From: Harmothoe impar
Lineage: Eukaryota > Annelida > Polychaeta > Phyllodocida > Polynoidae
Length of the DNA: 64,000 nucleotides
Assembly (NCBI GenBank): GCA_947462335.1
Contig: OX381708.1
Location: 39,249,377-39,313,376, forward strand
Direction: 5' to 3'
Shown: positions 46,391 through 57,062 of the stretch, in pieces
How positions within the stretch are numbered: the first letter of the stretch is position 1
Layout of the letters: each line of letters starts with the position of its first letter
Position numbers and translations under genes: made by a program
Notes under the pieces: model-generated
Databases searched by the model: none
What the model was told of the DNA's origin: nothing
Seen by the model: only the letters and a program-made list of their open reading frames with translations

Positions 46391-48167
46391 ATGCACCCAG
46401 CACCCAGGTCAACAGCTATATACAGACACGTGTACCTCCCCTGCCTGTTCTCCTTCAATGCACAGTGAAGAGGGTGGGAGGGGGTGACCATCAACAGTGC
46501 ATAAACACTTTGATTGGATGACAATGCAGTTTTTATATTACAACCTAAATTTGTGCAACGAAAATCATCAAGAAATACTAAGTATTTTTTCCAAAGAATA
46601 GCTTTTCTAGAATGGCTCGGTATTCAGGAATCCTACTGCGAATAAAAAAATGTCAAATTCTAATTCTAAATACCTGAAAATTGAGAAATGCTGACGTACA
46701 CGGGTTATGTAGGAAATGTACTAAAAGCAGCAAAAAAGGGCAACAAAACCCTAATTTTCTCAAAAACTGTTCAGTAGGATTTTTTCTAACTGAGGTTCCA
46801 CTGTTTTCTACCCTCATATTACACATTGGCATAGAGAATATATTGACACCTAGTCAGGATTTTGCGCTAGGAGCAATCTGTGAGGCGAAAAACAGCCAAA
46901 ATGAGCCACTGGTCTGAAGTATAAAACTGGGCATCGATCACTATAGAGCTACAAAGAGACAGAGAATCGATGTCCAGTAATAATGTGGGGACGCTGAAGG
47001 AGCAAGGAGGGGGGGCTGAGAACATTTAGGTGGAAAGAAAACAGTAACAGTATATGTACTTGTACAGGGGTAATGTATGTATTTACATAGATGGTATTTA
47101 TCTCCTGGTAGATGTGTTGTACCGGATCAATTAGCTAGTATATGTGGTAAAACACATTCTGTTCCACTGGTCCATGCATGCACTATACTATACAACGGTT
47201 CAGACCTCGACAAAGCCTTATAAGTAAACCGGTTAAATACCACCAGAGATGACCTGTTACTAGTGTTAGTCTGTGTTTACCCTGGGCCTTATCTGTTTTA
47301 TTGCCCGTGTAATCCAGGGTTACCTGGAGTGGGACCTAATGGACAGGTATATGCCCTTTGATGGTGTAACCCAACCAAACCTGGGTGACAACCAGTCGGG
47401 CTAATGTGCAGGTATCTTACTTGAGACCACCTGGATCTCAGCTCTCAACCCTGCAACCACTAACACCTACCGGTACATGACAAGTTGGAAGGCGGGGTGG
47501 AGTAATGGCGTGAGAACGTTGGAAATAGAAGGTATAAATAACTACAATTTGCTACGATGCCAAGAATTGTATAAGCGTCCGCTATACACTACTTAGGTTC
47601 GTTGACGATGCTTTGAAAAGCGACCATAAGCGTAGCATATTCCATCTTTCTCCTACTCAGCAATGACACAACTAATGCAAGAACCACGAGAAAATATGAT
47701 GTGGCACGTACTATTGTAATTCTATCCCATGAGAAGCTATGCCAATAAAAATTACAACCAAATCTTTTGTCCATTTAGCCCAGCAGAGGAAATATAATTT
47801 ATGTCTTTTCAATCAAACATTGTATTCGATATTTGACCAACAATGCACCAAAGATGTAGACCTCCTGGGCACACAAGCAATACCTGTATATGGGAACGTT
47901 AACAAATAATGTTAATTTATAATCTATTTTGTAACCTTTTTCAAGAACCCCGCCCCCTCCGAGACACACACTCGGTCACTATTTACGGCGAATTTTAGTC
48001 TATATAAATGTATCTGGTTCGGTTCACGTTTCGTTTCTAAATCCCGATCTCCCCCCCCCCCCCCACCCCCAACACACATACACACATCCCATAACTTGGG
48101 ACGTTATTTGTAAACGTTCCCTAACATCCTATAGTGGGTCTCAACAAGCTCATCCCCTATAACCTAC
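46391..48167. other. Intron 1, 5' part; no other feature
   Basis: AT-rich sequence ending at the exon 1 donor (ACAG|GTAGGT at 48167). A C run lies at about 48052-48064. No internal exon supported. Confidence 0.5.
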
Positions 48168-48453
48168 CTGTATCCACCACCCCACACTTCTGGCCGCCCC
48201 AACTGGAGGCACCACCAGACACGGGTACAGGTACAAACAGTGTGGGCGGAGACTTGCCACCTTCCTCCTCCTCCTCCTCGTCCTCAAAAGACTGTCTCCT
48301 CTCCATGTTCTGCAGCCTCCTGAGCAGCTCAGACTGGGGCCCGAGCAGCTCACCGTCATCCTCCTCCTCGTCGTCCTCTGCGTCCTCCCTGTAGGCCGCC
48401 AGCCGCGGCATGATGGAGATCCGCCGCCGGGTGTTGTACACGCGCTCAGCCAT
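48168..48453 (-). CDS. Exon 1: start of the minus-strand gene (acidic N-terminus)
   Basis: The ATG at 48453 lies about 66 bases downstream of a TATA box and is the first ATG after it. The exon encodes 95 residues plus one base: a basic start (MAERVYNTRRRISIMPR), a long acidic run of Glu/Asp (DAEDDEEEDDGELL), SELLRRLQNMERR which could form a short helix, a second run of Glu, and a Gly/Pro/Val tail. The donor is GGATACAG|GTAGGT; the spare G pairs with AT of exon 2 to give Asp. With exons 2-4 the frame runs 896 codons without a stop. No family recognised. Two GAGCAGCTC motifs lie inside and one between TATA and ATG. Confidence 0.78.
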
Positions 48454-48489
48454 GCTCAACGTGTGGTGGAGCAGCTCAGGGCAAGGTCA

Positions 48490-48559
48490 ATAGTTAAACC
48501 CCCAGCGCCCCTATATATAGGGTTGAGTACCTGTCCTGACTGCACTCTGACTGTTACTG
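48490..48559 (-). promoter_or_regulatory. TATA promoter of the minus-strand gene
   Basis: On the minus strand CAGTAACAGTCAGA, GGACAGGTACTCA and a CCCTATATATAGGG box (48511-48520) stand in order, followed by GGGTTTAA and the start codon 66 bases on. Transcription would begin near 48485. The same block series occurs on the plus strand at 18883-18950, where no gene follows. Confidence 0.6.
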
Positions 48560-51500
48560 GACGTGCAGTAAGATCTGAGGGTTCAATGTACTGAGGAACC
48601 TAGCCTTCTTCCGAAATGTGTAAGTGAGTACTTGTGCAGCAACAGAACGATGGCAGGTTAAACCAGTTGATCAAAATAGGTCCTCAAAGTCATACGATAC
48701 TAAGTTGTGCATCCACAAACAATTGTATTTCAAGGCACGTGGCAAAATATCAAGCTCACTTGTCGGACTCGTATCCTTCGCATGTTCCGGACCCAGGAAA
48801 GTAATCCTATAGAGTGTAAACCAATTCAAACGTGTACTGGTGGAGGTCAAGATGGTTCCTGTATTGACCGCGAAAGTTCTGAGATTTCCAGTAAATCCTT
48901 ATCTGCATCATTTACCACGAACTATAAAACACTTAGCAGCTGTACATACATATACACATTCAGTGGAACTTGTGCCGATTTGCACCGAGCTCCTCCTGGT
49001 CACAAAACCCTTCCTACTGAGCTGCTCACTCTGGAACTAACTTGTGTGTGGTTCTTGATCATACACCAACGTTAGGCATCAAGGTAATCAGTCTTAACGT
49101 CCTTATGTCATAGTGAAAGGGGGTATTTACATGCAGAGAACGGGCACGCCCTATACACTAGTAACCGTACCAGGGAAAGATTAGCGTAATGATTGGCTGC
49201 TGCTCCAGTGGGAGGGACTGGTGAAATCTGAGGAGGCTTTTAATGGCATGGGATCCTCACCTGCGCTCACCTTTAGCTTAGGCCAGTACCGTTAAAGCTA
49301 TGGGGTTATGCCCTGGAGTCAGATCTGCATATCTTTAAGAAGGTGGCATTGTAAATTAGTGCCTCAGGTCAACTGTACCTATCTACAAGGTTAAACCTAT
49401 TAGTCACAACCATAGGTTGGTGATTATAAGTGGTAGTGCAGGTGTTCATAAGTATAACTAAGTAGATCACACGTTATCAGGTTCACTGTAGGCTTACTTA
49501 CTCAAAATGGGCATACAGCTCTCACATAACAAAAACCCAGTATTTATGATTACTGCCAAGTATATGGCTACCCGTAAGCTTTCTGAGTGACTGAGCTATT
49601 AATTTGAGCCTGTATATATGATGTAATATATGACTAGAATGAGATGTGTTGGTGATAGGTAAGTTGTGAGTGTGTATGTGGGTGGGGGGGGGGGGGGTAT
49701 ACAGGTGTGATGTGTAGGGACACCTGTAGGTGGCAGCAGCAGGTATGGGGTCTGGACGTCGGGTCTGGAGGCTGACACACTGGAGGAGGGGATACCTGGC
49801 TAATAGACAACACACAGGTGTTCCCCCTCCTGCTGCTGACGTGTTCAGGGACCGGCTCACCCAGACATACTTTACTTTGAACTGGTTGCACACTGTTAGA
49901 TAGAGTAGGTCTCTACATGCTCAGTAAACCACACCCACTGTCTATAAAAAGGTAATTGATTTATGGGTCTACAGTATGTTAGCTAGATACAGCGGAGCCA
50001 GGTGTTCCAGTGTTAGCTCTATAGTAAACCTCTACTCATATAATTATGTATATATATTCATCCTGGTCCCAGTATTTAGGTACCAAGCGGTTCCAATGAT
50101 TCTATCCTGATGAATATACATGTAGCCAGATACAGCCCAGCCATAGGTAATGTAACCCTGTGGGTAGGCTAGGGTGATCTCACGAAATCCTAGGAGTAAA
50201 GTACATCCACGGTCTAATGGGTCTGCAGTTGCTTCCTGCATATGCATGTAACGCACGGACACGGTATATCCTAGATACCCATGTGTCTATTCATTTATAA
50301 GTACACCGTGTATTTACTTCCTAGGTATGTTTCCCGTAGAGTTGTTTAGCTGAAAGTGTAGAGAGAACTTGTGCCACAGTAATAGACTTTGGTTATTAGT
50401 ATCTCATAATCTCATCTGGATGCATACTCCGTGGCTTCCTCCAGGGTGAGACTACGTCGACCCATCCTCTGGTACTCCCCGAGGAGGTGTGGGAGGCAGA
50501 GCTGGTCTGCTCACCTCCTGAGCATTGCTCCAGTTGACCACCTATCCTCCTGATGCAGTTCCTCCTACCCCACACTGGAGTGGTTATAGTGCTTAATGCT
50601 CCTAGCTCTCAGTCCTACTCACTCCCTCCATCTAACCAGACTGGCCAGACCTCTCCCCCATCCACTGCTCCAGGCGCTCGTTGATTAAGCCCCTCCAGGC
50701 AGCAGGGCTGGAGTTGGGTAGGACAAGTTGCACTAGTCCTCCAGTGTCTGTATCAGCTCCTGTCACAATTCGTTACCAGTAGTGTTTACACACCCCTACC
50801 AGCCGCCTTTATCGCGTCACACATGTGCCCCTCCCACACAGGGCCTCCCTTTACCACACCAGACACTTGTTGCCTTAAACTCCTCCAGTGTGTGGATATA
50901 CATTCAGTAGGTATCACATCAAGCTCTATTGTTAATGGGAACACCTTGTAAACAATCCCCACTCAGTGAGAGGGGGACGGGTGGGGGGCTGGTAAAAAGT
51001 ACCCTGGCTCAGATCCAATAGTGAGTGAGCCAGTTGTTCTGATTACCATGTGATCTACCCCAGTGGTCCGAATAATTCTGTGAAGGACTGTATCTAAGCA
51101 TGGAAGTTACAGGCCATATTTTACACAGCTCTCCAAAGGTATCACAGTAGATTCAACTAGAATCTACCTGTGCAATATCGTTGGATCGAATTGACCTTTC
51201 TGAAAACATACTTCTTCCCACAAGCAGAGTGCTATAAGCGAATTGATCCATGTGGCTCAAGGTGCCAGGAGTTCCTCAGTCTGTAATTCCAACATGCATG
51301 GTAAACATCAAGTGAAGCAGATGAATCGTCATGTGAAGTGGACAGGTTTACCATCGACAAGAAGTCAGCGCCAACCCATTGTAATCCTTTCACGAAGCAC
51401 ACATTCCAGGTAAAGTAAGTGTGTGGTCTGTTTGAGAGAAGTCATCAGCCTGAAGGATGATCTACACCCTGGATGACATACATTGTACTGTTACAGTGTG

Positions 51501-52147
51501 AGTCTCCAACTACACACACATATCTATACTCCTTGACTGACCACTACATGGTCTCCATGACTGTTGCAGTGTCACAGCCCACTCCCGCTCCCTCCCATAC
51601 CACCACACAACTGTCTCCTAGGTTCCTGGAATGACTATATAGTGGTTGTTATGCCTGCAGTATAAGTGGCGTCCCGGTGTCCGGGCCCTCACAGCACACA
51701 GTGTTATATGTATGGTGGAGGTGAGGGACAAGGGGGTGGGTGGGGGCGGCGGTGTGAAGGATCCTAACCTCCTGACTCGTAATGCTTAAAGGCGTGGAGA
51801 GCGCACTGGGAACCTTGGAGGATATCCCCAGCCTACTTAGTACAATATATTACCAGCCTAGTGCGGTAGTAAATATCACTCGAGGAGCGGGAGTAGGATG
51901 AATGAAACTAAGGCAAGGATCACACTTGGTTTAGTCCAGGCCAGGGAGTCCTGGTTGCAGATATATCTCAGACCTCGCCAAGGCTGTGGAGCTGATACTT
52001 GACTTCAGAGACTCCCGGGCAGAGACTATAGTCAGTCATCTAGAGCAGAACGTCCCCATCGCATCCCCTCCTTGTTGTGGTAATAATTTCAGACATCCTT
52101 GTGACTATTAAAAGAGCTGACAGTGAAGGGATCCCCTCTATGGCAGG
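48560..52147. other. Upstream region with unresolved coding-like islands
   Basis: Composition rises in patches at 49.7-49.9, 50.4-50.8 and 51.5-52.1 kb. Short protein-like frames with possible splice sites occur there on both strands: on the minus strand a peptide with QLVLPNSSPAAWRGLI (about 50.64-50.77 kb) and one with GEYQRMGRRSLTLEEA (about 50.42-50.49 kb); on the plus strand GTLEDIPSLLST (51.79-51.87 kb) and LAKAVELILDFRDSR (51.97-52.07 kb). I could not chain them in phase on either strand, so no gene is called. A G run lies at about 49684-49696. Confidence 0.35.
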
Positions 52148-52317
52148 TCATAGAGTGCAGTCCTCTCGAAAGCTTTGGACGGTCTTAAAGTATTCTCTCA
52201 GAGACAAAGGCCTGTTGTTATGGTGAGGAGGAAGAGGATCCAGCTTGTTCTGGAGGCAGTCTGGCCTGACTCTGGCAGGAAGCACAAGGCGGACGGACGT
52301 CTCTCCTTGGTAGAATC
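52148..52317 (-). CDS. Candidate terminal exon, minus strand
   Basis: After a pyrimidine-rich acceptor (CCCTTCCTCCTCAG) the minus strand encodes 55 residues and a stop (GFYQGETSVRLVLPARVR ... SLREYFKTVQSF, ending DCTL). Its first two bases complete a codon started by the single spare G of the exon at 52430-52478. No family recognised. No AATAAA is visible just downstream, and the plus strand also has short open frames here, so strand assignment is not secure. Confidence 0.38.
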
Positions 52318-52429
52318 CTGAGGAGGAAGGGTGCAGGAGATAGTAGCTGTACACAGTGATAAGAAGCATGTGTGTGTGTGTGTGTGGGTGTGAGAGGGAG
52401 GGGGTAAGTGGATGGTGAGCGTGTTTAAC

Positions 52430-52478
52430 CCCCATGTAGGAGGAGGGGAGAAGCCAGGAACCTTCCTCCATGTGCTGC
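52430..52478 (-). CDS. Candidate penultimate exon, minus strand
   Basis: A strong acceptor (GCTTTCTGCCTCCAG) and a GGG|GTTAAA donor bound 49 bases, read in phase 0 as AAHGGRFLASPLLLHG plus one base. It joins in frame to 52148-52317 across a ~112-base intron containing a TG-repeat. The donor is weak and other frames are open. Confidence 0.33.
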
Positions 52479-52544
52479 CTGGAGGCAGAAAGCGTGGGTG
52501 GCTGGGTGGCACCACGGGGTGGCACTGCTTCCACCAACTACCAC

Positions 52545-52793
52545 TTAGCTGCAGGCAACTCCGTGAGCAATCCTAGACTTGCTCAGTTTCTTGGATGTGA
52601 ATCCCATTGCCTTTCTAGCACTACAGCTGCACAGTGTTAACTCCCATCTTAGTTTAAGTTTAACTTTCTTTCTGCATCCAGTGTAACTTGAGATATGAAG
52701 AGTATGGAAATGGGATGTGGGCATGTCCTCTGGTATCCTAGACACAATATATTGAAGTGTCCAATCATCTGAAAGAGACTTGTCTACATCCAT
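52545..52793 (-). CDS. Unrecognised 82-codon open frame
   Basis: ATG at 52793, stop at 52545; mixed composition with charged, hydrophobic and Cys residues (SDDWTLQYIVSR, CRKKVKLKLRWELTLC). It lies just upstream, on the same strand, of the candidate exons at 52148-52478 but is closed by its own stop. It may be a relic of a transposon or a chance frame. Confidence 0.22.
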   Translation of the reverse strand: MDVDKSLSDDWTLQYIVSRIPEDMPTSHFHTLHISSYTGCRKKVKLKLRWELTLCSCSARKAMGFTSKKLSKSRIAHGVACS

Positions 52794-53545
52794 TATTTAA
52801 TCAATGATTTAAATTGAAAGCTCTTATGATCAATAACTAGACTATTGAAGTAGGTGTAAGTCAATTCCAAGTGGAAAAGTAAAAAGGAGGCTCCGGGGCG
52901 GTAAACATCTCGTCTATGGAACTAAAAACACCGATTAACCTTTCAACCCTCGTGGAATTACTCATCCCTTTAAGTATTCCCTCGTCCTCACTTCAGACTT
53001 TGGTATAAACAGATTTAAATCAATTTTTTCTTGAGACCCTCATTAATATTTGTTATCGCTATTCCATATTATTCTGGGCTCATATTTAAACTGTTAAAAT
53101 ATTCCACATAAATCTTGGCCCACGTTGATACTGTTACTGTTCTATTTCATTTTGGATCTAGTCTCTAGATCTGAAGCTTGTCGGAAATAGATTTTTACAA
53201 TGTTTACAGAGCTTCAAACAAGCCTGCAGCAAGCCATCAGCCCTCTCCGTCCTGTGCAGGTTACATGGGTCCATGATGAGAGTGCGGGGTCCCTTATTAT
53301 ACACATCCTAATGAGCACTTCCACCAAGATGATATGGCAGCGAGCTGGGGGCCTGCCATCCAGCACTGTGTTGAGTGGTTGTAGAGTGCACTATTCATGC
53401 ACTATCTACGCCTTGGAGGAGGGGGTGGGCTGAGAGGTGGGGGATAAAGAGAGGGTAGGAAGGGAGAATCGGCGAAGTTCAGGGCAGGGCTGGAGACGGA
53501 AGGGCAGTACAGAACTTGGACTGTTCTACCTAAGCCAAAGCAGGG
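52794..53545. other. No gene seen
   Basis: AT-rich then purine-rich sequence leading into the GGGA array. A 77-codon plus frame (53200-53433) has no supporting feature. Confidence 0.4.
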
Positions 53546-53676
53546 GGAAGGGGGAGGGAGGGAGGGAGGGAGGGAGGGAGGGAGGGAGGGAGGGAGGGAG
53601 GGAGGGAGGGAGGGAGGGAGGGAGGGAGGGAGGGAGGGAGGGACGGAGCGAGGGATGGAGGGAGGGAGGGAGGGAT
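53546..53676 (+). repeat. (GGGA)n microsatellite
   Basis: About 22 near-perfect GGGA tetramers, then an interrupted tail with GGAC, GAGC and GATG variants. All three frames stay open through it on both strands, which creates artefact frames of 97-141 codons. Confidence 0.95.
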
Positions 53677-54561
53677 GGGGGAATGCAATCCACAATGGCT
53701 ATGCCTAAGTGGAAGAGAGAACAGGGCGTATTATATAGATTATCCCTCAGGGTAAAGGAAGAGAGAGTGCTAAGGCCAGACCTGGGGTTTAGTATCCAGG
53801 GTCAGATCCAAGGCCAGACTGTGCCCCCTCCACATAGCAATCATTTCTCCCTTCGGTGGTAATGTGGTCAACTTCATATCATGGCCTACGAACACGCATA
53901 CCGATAATCAGTTTAGCTTGGCACTGATTATAGGTTAAGGTTATAGAACTATAAGGCTAAGGTTATAGAACTATAATAATTCGTGATATGTGTAAGTCAG
54001 GAGTACTGGGTAGAGGTGGAATAAGAATATTGCCAATATAACCTTTTTTTCTGCACAACTGAACCATGAACCGTTGGACTGCGATCTCTATTCATTGTTC
54101 CATTATTCTCCAGGTACAATACATGCTGCTTAGGGCAGTACTTACTGTGATGTTGTAGTACAATTATTTAATGGGGGTTGCATCGGCATGTCATGTTTTT
54201 GCAAAGGATAACTATTCAACGAGATATTATATGGGCACTTAGATAGTGTTGAGTGTCCGGATTATATGGGTGTTGATATACAGATTAGAGTATTAAGGTG
54301 TTTACATAGTGATATCGTTGGGACTGAGTAGATAGGAAGATTAGTATTTGATATGGTTTACCAACTGTCTGCGATACATCCCATAGACTAACTGTGTTGA
54401 GGTTATACTAGTAATTGCTAGCCTGAGGGTTGCTAGATGCTCACAAAACGATAGCATTTTGAGACGGTCTTGTATTACATCTTTGAGACCATCTGGCCTA
54501 ATACCATACAGATGGTCTCACGATTTTGAGACTTTCTGTCAAGATTCTGTGACTATCTATA
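53677..54561. other. No gene seen
   Basis: AT-rich. Around 54418-54476 is a TGAGGGTTGCTAGATGCT...TTTTGAGACGGTCTTG segment with a diverged direct counterpart at 57077-57126, on the far side of the inverted-repeat element. Confidence 0.45.
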
Positions 54562-55304
54562 AGGGGTGATCCATTTAGTATGTCACGCTTTTTTGGGCCA
54601 TTTTGAACACCCCCCCACCCCCATGTCACACTTTGTCACACTTCTCCCAACACCCCCAAGAAAAGTATGTCACAAATCTGCTGACACCCCCCCCCTTACA
54701 AATAGTGATGTTATTAGGCATGATGTACCTTATAGATTAGAACCTTTTCAGATTACAACTGTTCAAAGAGGCGGTAACAAAATTATATGAATATTGGTGG
54801 CACCCAAGATTTTTGTGGCCTTGATCCATGGCTTCTTGCAAGTGGTCGCATTGGCTCCCCATATTATCACCTGCAGGCTTGAAGGATGGGCGACATTTTT
54901 TGTCTCCATATAATTATCTCCACTAACATCGAGATTTGGGGTATATGATATCAGATCTAGGACCTCTTTTGGCTAACTTAGATCTGGGTACTTTTTGTTA
55001 GAAACAGTGATAAAATTACGACAACATTTTATCGGTAAACTTAGGTGCCATATAAAAGGTGTGCTGGTAATGCTACCTGGGGGAGGGGGCACTCAATTTT
55101 ATTTCAACACAGGTATGTGGCTGGCTCTCCAGCAACCCTTTCCCATGGTGACGTGAAAAGTGACCCCTAATGGGGGAGATTTTTGTGTCTGGGTTTAAGC
55201 AGATTCTCTGAGGAGCGATGTTCAATACATCCACTTAATATTGGAGGCCTAGCCAATTTACCTTCTGAAATAAACTCAATTAATTAAAATTAGGTTTTTG
55301 GCCT

Positions 55305-55323
55305 TGACCTTGACCTTTGACCT
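55305..55323. promoter_or_regulatory. Clustered TGACCT half-sites with a DR1 (site 1)
   Basis: Three TGACCT (AGGTCA) half-sites lie head to tail: the first two abut and the third is one base away, so TGACCTTTGACCT forms a perfect DR1 of the type bound by RXR, HNF4 or COUP-TF nuclear receptors. Binding is not shown; the motif is inside a transposon. Confidence 0.4.
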
Positions 55324-55692
55324 CTAATCACACCTTGATCACTACCGCACATTTTTACTAAAGGTCAGATCTTGAGCTAGTATATATATATATATATATA
55401 TATGGTCTATCAAGAAATCAAGCATAGTCCTCCTGAGAATTATATTGACTGAATATGGACAAACTATATCAGGTAAAACTCTAATTTTGACCATAATTTG
55501 AATGTTTGACCTTGCAATATATGACCTTGACCTTGGCCCAAGGTCATATTATCAACTTGACCTGTGGTACTATTTTAGTTCTATACCCCCACAAAATATT
55601 GGAGGCCTAGCTATATTATCTTCTGAAATATGCTCAATTCATTGAAATTTCCTTTGATTTCATTGACATTTCATAGGATTTAGGCTTTAGGA

Positions 55693-55711
55693 TGACCTTG
55701 ACCTTTGACCT
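55693..55711. promoter_or_regulatory. Clustered TGACCT half-sites with a DR1 (site 2)
   Basis: Second copy of the same arrangement, from the internal duplication of the element. Further single half-sites lie between (about 55505-55562), including TTGACCTTGG and its near-complement CCAAGGTCAT. Confidence 0.4.
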
Positions 55712-56299
55712 CTGATTACACAATGATGGCTACCGCGCCCCGACTGCTACCCTACAAAAAAATGATACCCAGACATATATCTTTCAAAAAAATGGTATGA
55801 ACCTTGGTGCGCAAGATGGTACCCACTTACCTCCTGGCTCATGGACTACTAATGGGGGAGATTTTTGTGTCTGGGTTTAAGCAAATTCTCTGAGGAGCGA
55901 CCCTTGGTGAAAGGGATTTTTAGTCAAAAGTGACCTTTGTTGCTGAGATCTCCAATAAGCAACCCTTGTTTTTACAGATTTTGTTGAAATCTCCAAAAAG
56001 AGACCCTTGGTGAGGGTGGTTTTGGTGAAAAGTAGCCCTTGTGAGGGGGATTTCTTGGGAAAAGCAGACCCATGGCAAGGGGGATCTTGCTCAAAATATA
56101 GCCTTGCCAGTCGCACATCCATGTATACGGGATCTTGTGTTACCCTCTACAGTGATTGCATGGAACCAAGGTCAGTTAAGCAGATGAAGGATGATGAAGG
56201 CTGACCTGTCTATAGTGGATGGGGCTGGTAGTTGTAGGTCTACTACAACCACCAGCATGTTTTTAGCCTGGAGATATCACTATTAAATCATACAGCATT

Positions 56300-56914
56300 T
56301 GTGGACAGTCAAGGGAAAAGGGTCCTCCAAGGTAAAATCTTAATAATAAAATTGATGTCATCAGCTTTCCAGTGACATCTTTTATAAGCAGGTACCACTT
56401 GTAGTTTTTGAGTACTGGCTCTCTGATTATATGTGGTCACTGTCCAATCTTAAATGCCAATAAGCTCTATATTCCTTTGTTTTAGAGATATCCCTATCTA
56501 ATTAGCATAATTATGCTAATTACCAAATTATCCAAACTTTTTCAAACAATTGGCCACAGCTTTTGATCTAAAAATGGTATTTACATGCTGTTTTCAGCAT
56601 AGAAATCGTTTTGGGGCCTTCTTTCATTCAATTTTTTAAAACTTTCGATTTAGAATGAAAATCATGTTTCCATGGCAACCAACATGTGCAAAAACACCAA
56701 TTTAGGCCCAAAAACGTTCTTTTCCATTCCAAATATGGAATGTTTTCCCCAAAAATGGAATCTTCTAACGTAGCCTATCATGTTCTACATAAAAAAGTAA
56801 TATATATAAGTTTTTGCTATATCTTGGTCCTTTTTGGCTATATGGAGCCCCCTGGTGGCCAAAGTTGGTACTAAAAATCCCCCGCGGAGGTCCCTTTTCC
56901 CTTGTTGATCCACA
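56300..56914. mobile_element. Nested MITE, relative of 44464-44979
   Basis: The left end TGTGGACAGTCAAGGGAAAA and the complement of the right end TGTGGATCAACAAGGGAAAA are imperfect inverted repeats, both followed by GGG(T/A)CCTCC. Inside, TTTCCATGGCAACC, TTCCATTCCAAATATGGAA and CCCCCTGGTGGCCAAA recur from the element at 44464-44979. It inserted into, or was carried by, the 2.5-kb element. Confidence 0.6.
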
Positions 56915-57062
56915 TTTATTTAATATATGGTTTTAAAAAAATCTGAAAGTGTGACGTCACATAATCCCATACACCCCCCAACCCCCTTGTCACACTTTGT
57001 CACACACAAAAAAGACCCCCCCCCCACCCCCTCGGGCGTGACATACTAAATGGATCACCCCT

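Larger units (their letters stand above)
54562..57062. mobile_element. 2.5-kb inverted-repeat DNA element without transposase
   Basis: A perfect 27-bp inverted terminal repeat (54562-54588; 57036-57062) begins AGGGGTGATCCATTTAG and ends TGTCACGC. Inside both ends, in opposite orientation, is TGTCACACTTTGTCACA (near 54624 and 56991). Between are two direct copies of AATGGGGGAGATTTTTGTG...TCTCTGAGGAGCGA (55170-55220, 55850-55900), two of ATATTGGAGGCCTAGC, two of a TGACCT cluster, a (TA)n tract at 55381-55403 and a nested MITE (56300-56914). No transposase-like frame exists, so it is non-autonomous. Superfamily undecided; a target duplication could not be read with confidence. Confidence 0.72.

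Noticed and set aside
48134..48394. Plus-strand Ser-rich 86-codon frame
   Set aside because: It is the complement of the Glu/Asp-rich exon 1; the minus frame has promoter, start and matching splice phase.
53402..53862. Frames of 97 and 141 codons with Ser-Leu-Pro-Pro or Gly-Arg-Glu repeats
   Set aside because: They are created by the GGGA microsatellite, which has no stop in any frame.
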